A stretch of 8,186 nucleotides of DNA from an uncultured Clostridia bacterium (GTDB taxonomy: Bacteria > Bacillota > Clostridia > TANB77 > CAG-508). Below are positions 1-5,797 of the stretch, piece after piece (positions within the stretch are counted from its first letter, which is position 1; each line of letters begins with the position of its first letter). Below the pieces are notes generated by a model. That model made no database searches. It saw only the letters and a list, made by a program, of their open reading frames with translations, and was not told where the DNA came from. The translations under genes were made by a program, and so were the position numbers. The DNA lies in NCBI GenBank assembly GCA_934157205.1, contig CAKPHJ010000039.1, positions 1 to 8,186 of the forward strand, given 5' to 3'.

Positions 1-218
1 CCGCTATTCGCGAACTCTTTCCAGAAAATTTCGTAAGAATTTCTAAAATTTTTCCATTCACATTCGTCATTGAATTTGAAAATTATATTTCAATGTTTTT
101 TTATTTTAGTTATTATTAAATATCATCTTGTAATCTTATTTAATTAAATTTGGATTATTAGTAATAAAAAGGAAACAAGATGAATATAATAAAGCTATAA
201 ACAAAGGGAGGGGAATAT
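1..218. other. left-edge non-coding stretch, no convincing gene
   Basis: No gene can be supported here. On the minus strand a frame runs from an ATG at 70 to the left edge and would encode a peptide starting MTNVNGKILEIL. It has no Shine-Dalgarno, but it uses ACG, TCG, CGA and GCG codons that are uncommon in the neighbouring genes, so it could be the first part of a gene cut by the edge. On the plus strand a frame is open from 3 to 119 without a start. A copy of a dispersed repeat lies at 79-101. A TATAAT at 185-190 could be the -10 box for the following gene, but I see no good -35 box at the right distance. Confidence 0.4.
79..101 (+). repeat. copy of a short repeat shared with the 5.1 kb inverted repeat
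   Basis: Positions 83-101 are identical over 19 bases to the reverse complement of the left arm of the inverted repeat at 5101-5124. The match continues to 79 with one base missing. Read from its outer (right) side inward, this copy has the same polarity as both arms of the 5.1 kb element. It could therefore be the terminal repeat of a mobile element whose body lies to the left, beyond the edge. In DNA this AT-rich a 19-base match is suggestive but not conclusive. Confidence 0.4.
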
Positions 219-503
219 ATGCAAAAAGAAGTGTATGTTAAAGAAATAAATATTATTGAAAAAAATGAGATTGACAAAGAAAAAGATTTAATAAAACTAA
301 TATTAAAAACAACTGAAGATTTAAAAATAGCTAATAAAAATTTTGAATATGCTAAAGATGACTTAATAGACTATTATATTTATCAAATTAAAGCAAACCA
401 ATCTAAATTAGACTATTTAATAAAAATAGCCAAAGCAAAGGGAATTGAATTAGACATGATAAGTCAAATAAAATTTTCTGGTTGGGAAGAAGAGGTAAGC
501 TAA
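219..503 (+). CDS. yaaL: YaaL / DUF2508 family protein
   Basis: A 94-residue, charged, helical protein that I assign to the YaaL (DUF2508) family. The family-like core is at about residues 42-76: an NFEYAKDDLIDYY segment followed by YQIKANQSKLDYLIKIAKAKG. The family has no known biochemical function. B. subtilis YaaL is somewhat shorter. The ATG at 219 is preceded by a strong AGGGAGGGG Shine-Dalgarno at about 205-213, which fixes the start. No signal peptide or membrane segment is visible, so it is probably cytoplasmic. bofA follows 97 bases downstream on the same strand, matching the recR-yaaL-bofA order known from B. subtilis and supporting the assignment of both genes. recR is not present in the visible upstream sequence. 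Confidence 0.8.
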   Translation: MQKEVYVKEINIIEKNEIDKEKDLIKLILKTTEDLKIANKNFEYAKDDLIDYYIYQIKANQSKLDYLIKIAKAKGIELDMISQIKFSGWEEEVS

Positions 504-600
504 TAACTAAAATTATATAAAAAAATACAAAAAGTAATAAATGTCCATAATTACACATAAAATTGTAATATAAAAATTATTAGGAGAAATAAGAATTAAT

Positions 601-862
601 ATGGATAAAAATATTATTATTTACTTAGCATGTATTTGTTTTCTTTTTATATTTGGAAGAATATTTATAGTGCCACTAAAAAAGATATTTAAATTAGTGT
701 TTAATTCTATTTTGGGTGGAATATCTATTTTAGCAATAAATTTAATTGGGGCAAATTTTGGTTTTCATATTGGATTAAATATATTTACTAGTGTTTTAAT
801 ACGGTTTACTTGGTTTGCCAGGAGCTGTGTGTTTAATAATTGTAAAATTATTAATGACTTAA
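601..862 (+). pseudogene. bofA: bofA (pro-sigma-K processing inhibitor), frameshifted
   Basis: BofA is a small membrane protein which, in Bacillus, inhibits the SpoIVFB protease that activates pro-sigma-K in the mother cell. Residues 1-67 read in frame from ATG 601 and show the family pattern: a hydrophobic N-terminal helix (about 4-20), then LGGISILAINLIG and the conserved GFHIGLN at 54-60. After the ATA codon ending at 801 the original frame loses family resemblance and runs on through the downstream terminator into glmS antisense sequence. Skipping the C at 802 restores GLLGLPGAVCLIIVKLLMT and a TAA at 860-862, the expected BofA C-terminus. The restored protein would be 86 residues, the usual family size. 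AGGAG at 582-586 sits 14 bases before the ATG, a long spacing. No homopolymer lies at the break. A real mutation, a sequencing error or recoding are all possible. Confidence 0.85.
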
Positions 863-884
863 TTATTAAATATTTTAATGTAGG

Positions 885-918
885 AAAAAAGCGGACTTTA
901 AATGTAGTCCGCTTTTTT
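885..918. terminator. bidirectional rho-independent terminator
   Basis: A perfect 13-bp stem pairs six A plus GCGGACT (885-897) with AGTCCGC plus six T (906-918), around an 8-base loop. The A tract on one side and T tract on the other make it work on both strands. It ends yaaL-bofA transcription on the plus strand and glmS on the minus strand; the glmS stop codon begins only two bases beyond the stem. Confidence 0.93.
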
Positions 919-919
919 C

Positions 920-2758
920 TTATTCAACTGTTACAGATTTAGCAAGATTTCTTGGTTTATCTACGTCTAATCCTTTTTCTTTTGAAATGTAATAAGCAAA
1001 TAGTTGTAAAGGAATAATAGATAAGATAGGTGATAGTAGTGTATTTGTTTTTGGAATTTCTATTACAAAATCAAACATTTTTTTATCAATATTTTGATTT
1101 GTTATAACAAGTGTTTTAGCTCCACGAGTAGCAGTTTCTTGTATATTACTAATCATTTTTTCAACTAATTCTGGATCACATATTGTAGATACAACAGTAA
1201 CTCCTTTTTCTATTAATGCTATTGCACCATGTTTTAATTCTCCAGCAGCATAACTTTCAGCATGTATATAAGAAATTTCTTTTAATTTTAAAGAACCTTC
1301 TTTAGCTACAACTTCGTCTATACCACGACCTAAGAAAAAGATGTCTTTTTCATAAGCTACTTTTTTAGAAAATTCTTTAATATTTTCAGATACTTTTAAA
1401 GTTTCTTCTATTTTCTTAGGTAATTCTAAAATATCATGTTTTAATTCAGAAGTTATATCTGAATTAATTTCTAAAATTTCTGCAAAATACATTGCAAGAG
1501 TTGTTAATAAAACAACTTGAGAAGTATAGGCTTTAGTAGAAGCAACAGCTATTTCAGGACCTGCATGTGTATAAATAGAATAGTCAGCTTCTCTAGTTAT
1601 AGAACTACCAATAACATTTGTTATAGCAAGAGTTTTTGCAGATTTTTGTTTACAAAGTTTTAAAGCAGCAATTGTGTCAGCAGTTTCACCAGATTGAGAA
1701 ACAAAAATACAAAGTGTATTTTTATCAACTAAAGGATCTCTATATCTAAATTCTGAAGCAATATCAACTTCAGTAGGAATTTTGCAAAGTTTTTCTATAA
1801 CTCTTTTTCCAGATAATCCAGCATGCATTGCTGTACCACATGCAACAATGTAAATTCTAGTTAAATTAGATAAATAATCTTTAGTAAAGTTTAGCTCATC
1901 AAATTCATGTTTAGGGCTATTACTAAATTTAGCACCTATTGTTTCTCTTATTGCAACAGGTTGTTCATATATTTCTTTTAGCATAAAATCTTCATAACCA
2001 TTTTTTTCAGCACTTGAAGCATTCCATTCAATAGTTTCCATTTTTTTATTGACTGGATTTAAATTAATATCGAAAAATTTTGCATCATTTCTAGACAAAA
2101 TAGCAAATTCCATATCATTTAATAAATAGAAATTTTTTGTAAATGATAGTATAGCTGGAATATCAGAAGCAATGTAGTTTTCGTTATCTCCTTTTCCTAT
2201 TACAAGAGGACTGTCTTTTCTAACAACTATCATATTGTCTTTGTAATCTTTACAAATAATTTCAAGAGCAAAACTTCCTTTTAAATCTTTACATGCATTT
2301 TTTACAGCTCTTAAAAATTTTAAATCATCATTTTTAGTATCTTTTGAATAGTAATAATGTATTAAATTTGGTATTGTTTCTGTATCTGTTTCAGAATAAA
2401 ATTTATAACCATTATCTTTTAAAAATTTTCTTAATTCATTGAAATTTTCAATAATTCCATTGTGTACAACACTAAAAGTTTTGCTATTATCCATATGAGG
2501 ATGGGCATTTTCTTTTGATGGTTTTCCGTGTGTAGCCCATCTTGTATGAGCAATTCCAATTGTTCCAGTTAAATCATCAATACCTTTTAAATTATATAAA
2601 TTTTTAACTCTTCCTTGATCTTTCATAATAGAAAGACCATTATCTTCTATTGTTGAAATACCAGCAGAGTCATAACCTCTGTATTCCAATCTAATTAACC
2701 CATTTATTAATATTGGGCTTGCTTTTTTTGTTCCTATGTAACCTACAATTCCGCACAT
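920..2758 (-). CDS. glmS: glutamine--fructose-6-phosphate aminotransferase (isomerizing)
   Basis: GlmS converts fructose-6-phosphate and glutamine to glucosamine-6-phosphate and glutamate, the first committed step of UDP-GlcNAc and peptidoglycan precursor synthesis, in the cytoplasm. The 612-residue length is normal. The N-terminal class II glutaminase domain begins MCGIVGYIG, with Cys2 as the nucleophile after Met removal. HTRWATHG is at 71-78, HNG at 99-101 and SETDTE at 122-127. The linker YEDFMLKEIYEQP is at 255-267. The first SIS domain carries CGTA (307-310), SQSGET (354-359) and STKA (407-410). The second contains HAESYAAGELKHG, and the C-terminus DKPRNLAKSVTVE is the conserved tail. 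AGGAGG at 2767-2772 lies 8 bases from the ATG. The gene is convergent to bofA, has its own promoter, and its leader holds a glmS ribozyme, so it is expected to be repressed by its product. Confidence 0.99.
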   Translation of the reverse strand: MCGIVGYIGTKKASPILINGLIRLEYRGYDSAGISTIEDNGLSIMKDQGRVKNLYNLKGIDDLTGTIGIAHTRWATHGKPSKENAHPHMDNSKTFSVVHNGIIENFNELRKFLKDNGYKFYSETDTETIPNLIHYYYSKDTKNDDLKFLRAVKNACKDLKGSFALEIICKDYKDNMIVVRKDSPLVIGKGDNENYIASDIPAILSFTKNFYLLNDMEFAILSRNDAKFFDINLNPVNKKMETIEWNASSAEKNGYEDFMLKEIYEQPVAIRETIGAKFSNSPKHEFDELNFTKDYLSNLTRIYIVACGTAMHAGLSGKRVIEKLCKIPTEVDIASEFRYRDPLVDKNTLCIFVSQSGETADTIAALKLCKQKSAKTLAITNVIGSSITREADYSIYTHAGPEIAVASTKAYTSQVVLLTTLAMYFAEILEINSDITSELKHDILELPKKIEETLKVSENIKEFSKKVAYEKDIFFLGRGIDEVVAKEGSLKLKEISYIHAESYAAGELKHGAIALIEKGVTVVSTICDPELVEKMISNIQETATRGAKTLVITNQNIDKKMFDFVIEIPKTNTLLSPILSIIPLQLFAYYISKEKGLDVDKPRNLAKSVTVE

Positions 2759-2829
2759 ATTTAATTCCTCCTAAAAATAAAAATTTTGGAATTGAAAGTA
2801 TGCAATGAAACCTAATGTATTAATTTTTG

Positions 2830-2957
2830 TTACAATATTACTATTGATTTTTTTATTAATACTAATGACTATAGGTTAAGCCACTAAAGCATCCGCCGAG
2901 TAATTCGATAACTTTAGTCCTCGTCAACACATAAAATAGATAATGTGCCCAGGCGCT
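2830..2957 (-). ncRNA. glmS ribozyme/riboswitch (glucosamine-6-phosphate-activated)
   Basis: On the minus strand the leader contains the signature of the glmS ribozyme: AGCGCC, with the expected cleavage between the A (complement of 2957) and the G (2956). Then come a P1-like helix GCACAT/ATGTGT (2943-2948 with 2927-2932), the core TGACGAGGA (2918-2926), the ACTAAAG/CTTTAGT helix (2912-2918 with 2883-2889), and TATCGAA and CGGCGGATG (2890-2898) inside that helix. A peripheral hairpin ATTAGTATT/AATAGTAAT (2858-2866 with 2837-2845, one G-G mismatch) resembles P4. In characterised examples, glucosamine-6-phosphate acts as cofactor for self-cleavage and the shortened mRNA is degraded. The 3' limit is approximate. 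The segment from 2829 to the Shine-Dalgarno is an AT-rich spacer. Confidence 0.93.
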
Positions 2958-3013
2958 GTTTGTTTTAAATAGAACTCCTTTCTTTTTTTGCATTTCTTTC
3001 AATTTACTTTATT

Positions 3014-3042
3014 ATATTACACTAAAAAAATCAAAGTGACAA
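3014..3042 (-). promoter_or_regulatory. sigma-A promoter of glmS
   Basis: On the minus strand a -35 box TTGTCA (3037-3042) is followed after 17 bases by a -10 box TAATAT (3014-3019). Transcription would start near 3007, leaving roughly 50 bases upstream of the ribozyme cleavage site, enough for the ribozyme to be transcribed whole. Confidence 0.75.
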
Positions 3043-3065
3043 GAGTTTTATTAAAAATTTTAAAA

Positions 3066-3098
3066 TTGCTTGTTATTAAAAAAAAGTTATAGTAAAAT
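3066..3098 (+). promoter_or_regulatory. probable promoter of the MTA/SAH nucleosidase gene
   Basis: Two overlapping sigma-A-like arrangements are visible. TTGCTT (3066-3071) lies 16 bases before TATAGT (3088-3093), and TTGTTA (3070-3075) lies 17 bases before TAAAAT (3093-3098). Either gives a short leader before ATG 3139. The promoter lies back to back with the glmS promoter. Confidence 0.5.
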
Positions 3099-3138
3099 AA
3101 AGAAAAAATTAGTAATTTATATAGAAAAGAGGGATAGT

Positions 3139-3831
3139 ATGCAAAATATTGGAATAATAGTAGCTATGGAAGAAGAAAGAGAAGCAATAATAAATATAAT
3201 GAAAGACATAGAAATAGAACAATTTTACAATTTAAGATTTTTAAAAGGAACTATAAAAGGGAAAAAATGTATTTTGGTAAAAAGTGGAGTTGGAAAGGTA
3301 AATGCAGCAAGAACAACACAAGTTATGATAGATAAATTTAAAATATCTTATATAATTAATTTAGGAGCAGGAGGATCTGTTAATAGTTTACTACAAATAG
3401 GTGATGTTGTTATTGGAAAAAGTGTAGTTCAACATGATTTTGACATAACAGCATTTGGACATAGTAAAGGCTACATTACAGGGGTAGGAAATAATGTAGA
3501 ATGTGACAGAGAATTAATTGATGAGTTTGAACAAGTAATTAAAAGTATTCCAGAAAGAAGTTATAATATAAAAATGGGAATAATTGCAACAGGAGATATT
3601 TTTTGTACAGATATTTCAATGAAAGACAAAATACATTCAAAATTTAATGCAGATGTTGTAGACATGGAATGTGGAGCAATAGCTCAAACATGTTATTTAG
3701 ATAATATTCCGTTCATTGTTATAAGAAGTATTTCAGATACTCCAAATGGAAAAAATGCAGAAACATTTGATAATAATGTTAAACTAGCCTCTAAAAGATG
3801 TGCAAATATTTTAAAGGAATTTTTAATATAA
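3139..3831 (+). CDS. mtnN: 5'-methylthioadenosine/S-adenosylhomocysteine nucleosidase
   Basis: MTAN hydrolyses methylthioadenosine, S-adenosylhomocysteine (and usually 5'-deoxyadenosine) to adenine plus the thioribose. It serves methionine salvage, removal of methyltransferase inhibitors and the first step towards the AI-2 precursor. The 230-residue protein has the standard length. The N-terminus IGIIVAMEEE supplies the catalytic Glu (E13), LGAGGS at 75-80 is the purine/phosphate-site loop, VVDMECGAIAQ (173-183) contains the ribose-binding Met176-Glu177, and RSISD (196-200) contains the catalytic Asp200. I chose ATG 3139 because AGAGGGA (3128-3134) lies just before it and E13 then falls at the family position. 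An upstream TTG at 3070 would add 23 lysine-rich residues and overlaps the promoter. It is divergent from glmS and probably monocistronic, since the next gene has its own promoter. Confidence 0.95.
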   Translation: MQNIGIIVAMEEEREAIINIMKDIEIEQFYNLRFLKGTIKGKKCILVKSGVGKVNAARTTQVMIDKFKISYIINLGAGGSVNSLLQIGDVVIGKSVVQHDFDITAFGHSKGYITGVGNNVECDRELIDEFEQVIKSIPERSYNIKMGIIATGDIFCTDISMKDKIHSKFNADVVDMECGAIAQTCYLDNIPFIVIRSISDTPNGKNAETFDNNVKLASKRCANILKEFLI

Positions 3832-3892
3832 TATGAAAATAAAAAAATTCTGAATTCGTATTTGTTTTATCTAAAAAAACATAAAAAAGTAC

Positions 3893-3922
3893 TTGTATAA
3901 AATTTAATATATGGTATATAAT
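3893..3922 (+). promoter_or_regulatory. sigma-A promoter of the DapB/DAPDH-like gene
   Basis: TTGTAT (3893-3898) is followed after 18 bases by a perfect TATAAT (3917-3922). This places the start of transcription near 3930, giving a leader of about 20 bases that consists almost only of the ribosome binding site. Confidence 0.65.
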
Positions 3923-3951
3923 CTAGATATAAATTGAAAGGAGTGATTTTT

Positions 3952-5028
3952 GTGGATAGAAAAATCAAAGTAGTTCAATATGGAGCTGGCAAAATGAGTG
4001 TATATACAATGAGATATGTATATGAAAAAGGAGCAGAAATTGTAGGAGCAATTGATGTGAATCCAGCAGTTATAGGAAAAGACATAGGTGAAATAATGGG
4101 AACAGAAAACAAAGGTGTAAAAGTAGTTTCTGTTAATTCAGCAGAAGAAATGATAAAACAAACAAAACCAGATATAGTAATAGTTACAACAATGAGTTTA
4201 ATAAAAGATGTAGAAGAAGCATTAATGTTATGTGCTAAATTAGGAGTAAATGCAATTACAACATGCGAAGAAGCATTTTACCCTATGAATTCAAATCCAG
4301 AAATAACAAAAAAATTAGACAAAATGGCTAAAGAAACAAATTGCACAATAACAGGAAGCGGATACCAAGACATTTATTGGGGACAATTAATATCTAGCGT
4401 AGCAGGTTCTACACATAAAATAACAAAAATAAAAGGTAGTTCAAGTTACAATGTAGAAGACTATGGAATAGCATTAGCAAAAGCACATGGAGCAGGATTA
4501 TCATTAGAAGAATTTGATAAACAAGTAGCAAGTGTAGATAGAATTTCAAATGAAGAAAGACAAGAAATGATAAATAATGGAGAATACTTACCATCATATA
4601 TGTGGAATGTAAATGGTTGGCTATGTGATAAGCTAGGATTAACAGTAAAATCACAAACACAAAAAACTGTGCCACAAACATACAAAGAAGATATATATTC
4701 AAGTACATTAGAAATGACAGTAAAAAAAGGAAATGCTACAGGAATGAGTGCAGTTGTTACTACTGAAACAGAAGAAGGAATAACAATTGAAAGTGAATGT
4801 ATAGGAAAAGTATATTCAAAAGATGATTTTGATAAAAATGAATGGACAATAATTGGAGAACCTGAAACAACATTAGTTATAAATAAGCCAGATACAGTAG
4901 GGCTTACATGTGCTTCTATAGTAAACAGAATTCCAGATGTTATAAATTCTAAACCAGGATATGTACCAACAGAAGAAATGGGAGACTTATATTACAGAGT
5001 TAAACCTTTAAATGAATATGTAAAATAG
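3952..5028 (+). CDS. NAD(P)-binding protein, 2,4-diaminopentanoate dehydrogenase/DapB-like
   Basis: The 358-residue protein has an N-terminal Rossmann domain: KVVQYGAGKM (residues 6-15) is the dinucleotide-binding turn, IVGAIDVNP the second strand, and DIVIVTTMS the strand before the active-site half. The C-terminal half resembles the DAPDH_C-type substrate domain. Clostridial relatives are usually annotated as dihydrodipicolinate reductase or 2,4-diaminopentanoate dehydrogenase (Ord, oxidative ornithine fermentation). It is longer than true DapB (about 250-270 residues), and no ornithine-degradation genes (ortAB, oraSE) are near, so the substrate is unknown. I chose the GTG at 3952: AAAGGAG (3937-3943) lies 8 bases before it and translation then begins MDRKIKVVQYG. 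A TTG at 3934 overlaps the Shine-Dalgarno and is unlikely. No strong terminator follows directly, though the inverted repeat at 5100-5194 could serve. Confidence 0.75.
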   Translation: MDRKIKVVQYGAGKMSVYTMRYVYEKGAEIVGAIDVNPAVIGKDIGEIMGTENKGVKVVSVNSAEEMIKQTKPDIVIVTTMSLIKDVEEALMLCAKLGVNAITTCEEAFYPMNSNPEITKKLDKMAKETNCTITGSGYQDIYWGQLISSVAGSTHKITKIKGSSSYNVEDYGIALAKAHGAGLSLEEFDKQVASVDRISNEERQEMINNGEYLPSYMWNVNGWLCDKLGLTVKSQTQKTVPQTYKEDIYSSTLEMTVKKGNATGMSAVVTTETEEGITIESECIGKVYSKDDFDKNEWTIIGEPETTLVINKPDTVGLTCASIVNRIPDVINSKPGYVPTEEMGDLYYRVKPLNEYVK

Positions 5029-5092
5029 AAAAATAAATTTTTTAAAACTTATTAATACTAAATTTTACAGCAAAAAAATAGAAAGATATGAA

Positions 5093-5200
5093 TAGTAATT
5101 AAAAAACATTGAAATATAAGTTTTAAATATTAATGTTTCAATTTTAAAAAAATAATAAACTTTAATTTACAAAACTTATATTTTCAATGTTTTTAGTAAT
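5093..5200. repeat. MITE-like inverted repeat with flanking 7-base direct repeats
   Basis: Two long arms, 5102-5124 and 5171-5194, are complementary over 23 pairs with one bulged base. They enclose about 46 AT-rich bases without an ORF. The same TAGTAAT occurs immediately left (5093-5099) and right (5194-5200), as a target-site duplication would. A related copy of one arm lies at 79-101. A third half-site in the loop, AATGTTT at 5132-5138, can pair with AAACATT at 5104-5110, so an alternative hairpin exists. It may be a miniature inverted-repeat element or a transcript-end structure for the gene before it. The rest of the gap (5029-5254) shows nothing else that I can support. Confidence 0.5.
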
Positions 5201-5254
5201 AATAAATAAAAATAATTATTTTTGAAAAATATTATGTAAAATTGCAAAAATGTA

Positions 5255-5283
5255 TTGATTTAAATGTAAATTTATGTTAAAAT
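5255..5283 (+). promoter_or_regulatory. sigma-A promoter of the 91-residue gene
   Basis: TTGATT (5255-5260) lies 17 bases before TAAAAT (5278-5283). The start would be near 5290, just before the Shine-Dalgarno, so the leader is short and contains the 5314-5330 hairpin. Confidence 0.55.
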
Positions 5284-5303
5284 AAAAGTAGTTTTTTAAA
5301 AGT

Positions 5304-5337
5304 GAGGTGAAAATTAAAGCATAGCTTTAAAAATATG
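5304..5337 (+). promoter_or_regulatory. Shine-Dalgarno and ATG separated by a hairpin
   Basis: GAGGTG (5304-5309) is a strong ribosome binding site, but the first in-frame ATG is at 5335, 25 bases later, too far for normal initiation. Between them lies a perfect 7-bp hairpin, TTAAAGC (5314-5320) and GCTTTAA (5324-5330) with loop ATA. If the hairpin folds, 4 bases remain on each side and the effective spacing becomes 8 bases, which is optimal. No in-frame ATG, GTG or TTG occurs between the TGA at 5308-5310 and 5335. Confidence 0.6.
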
Positions 5338-5610
5338 AGAAAGTTATTGAATGATATAAAAGATTTTCTTCGCATTGTATTTAGTAATGAAGAATATCCA
5401 ATAGAAATAGGAGAAACATTAGGAAAAGAATTACAAGCAGCATTATATAATGCAGAAGTAATTGCAAATGGAATATATGGAAGCAAAGAAACTAATAAAC
5501 AACAACCAAACAATAAACTAACAAAAGGAAAAAAACCATTATCAAATAGAAAAGATCAAACAGAAAATAAATTGCCAAATGGAAAAGATGAAGAAATTGA
5601 AAGAACATAA
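5335..5610 (+). CDS. small hypothetical protein
   Basis: I do not recognise this 91-residue protein. Residues 1-50 look folded, with amphipathic helices: MRKLLNDIKDFLRIVF, then an ELQAALYNAEVIANGIYG stretch. Residues 51-91 are rich in Lys, Asn, Gln, Glu and Pro and probably disordered. There is no signal peptide or membrane segment. Evidence that it is a real gene is its own promoter, a Shine-Dalgarno, a terminator whose stem overlaps the stop codon, and ordinary codon use. The ATG at 5335 is reached only if the ribosome spans the hairpin described separately. It stands alone between the 5.1 kb inverted repeat and a tRNA gene, and this context gives no functional hint. Confidence 0.7.
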   Translation: MRKLLNDIKDFLRIVFSNEEYPIEIGETLGKELQAALYNAEVIANGIYGSKETNKQQPNNKLTKGKKPLSNRKDQTENKLPNGKDEEIERT

Positions 5611-5644
5611 AAAATACAAGAAAAAATAAAATTCTTGTATTTTT
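5610..5644 (+). terminator. rho-independent terminator of the 91-residue gene
   Basis: AAAAATACAAGAA (5610-5622) pairs perfectly with TTCTTGTATTTTT (5632-5644) around a 9-base loop, ending in a T tract. The stem starts at the last base of the stop codon. The -35 box of the tRNA promoter begins four bases later. Confidence 0.8.
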
Positions 5645-5647
5645 ATC

Positions 5648-5676
5648 TTGACAAAAACAGAAACAACATTTATAAT
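5648..5676 (+). promoter_or_regulatory. consensus sigma-A promoter of the tRNA gene
   Basis: A perfect TTGACA (5648-5653), a 17-base spacer and a perfect TATAAT (5671-5676) make this the strongest promoter in the window, as expected for a stable RNA. The mature tRNA begins 31 bases after the -10 box. Confidence 0.92.
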
Positions 5677-5707
5677 AATAACATCACTTAAGAAAAGCAC
5701 AATATAT

Positions 5708-5784
5708 GGCGAAGTAGCTCAGCTGGCTAGAGCATTCGGTTCATACCCGAAGGGTCATGTGTTCGAATCACATCTTCGCTACCA
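5708..5784 (+). tRNA. tRNA-Met (anticodon CAU)
   Basis: The 77-base gene folds as a full cloverleaf. The acceptor GGCGAAG pairs with CTTCGCT, with a G-U pair at 1-72, and the D arm is GCTC/GAGC. The anticodon stem TTCGG/CCGAA holds loop TTCATAC with CAT at 5742-5744, and the T arm contains GTTCGAATC. The 3' CCA is encoded (5782-5784). The anticodon stem lacks the three G-C pairs of initiator tRNA, so it is the elongator type. A lysidine-modified tRNA-Ile2 also has CAU in its gene, but overall this looks like clostridial elongator tRNA-Met. It has its own promoter and terminator. Confidence 0.95.
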
Positions 5785-5797
5785 TTAAAAAAATAGG

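Noticed and set aside
803..942. Continuation of the 601 frame to 942 as part of a 113-residue protein
   Set aside because: After 801 this frame crosses the terminator hairpin and overlaps the end of glmS, while the +1 frame restores the BofA C-terminus and a stop at 860-862.
3070..3138. TTG-initiated N-terminal extension of the nucleosidase
   Set aside because: The 23 extra lysine-rich residues overlap promoter boxes, lack a Shine-Dalgarno and would displace the catalytic Glu from its usual position; ATG 3139 has AGAGGGA before it.
3832..3892. Terminator after the nucleosidase gene
   Set aside because: Only a short GAATTC palindrome and scattered A and T tracts are visible; no convincing stem with a T tail.
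3934..3951. TTG start of the DAPDH-like protein
   Set aside because: It overlaps the AAAGGAG Shine-Dalgarno that is correctly spaced for the GTG at 3952.
4409..4708. Minus-strand open frames inside the DAPDH-like gene (also 4461-4685)
   Set aside because: They lie wholly inside a well-supported gene on the other strand, lack ribosome binding sites and have no family resemblance.
5093..5200. CRISPR-type repeat array
   Set aside because: Only two opposed arms and one distant copy exist; there are no regularly spaced direct repeats and no cas genes.
5277..5513. Minus-strand open frame of 78 residues
   Set aside because: It overlaps the promoter, hairpin and first half of the 91-residue gene and has no start signals.
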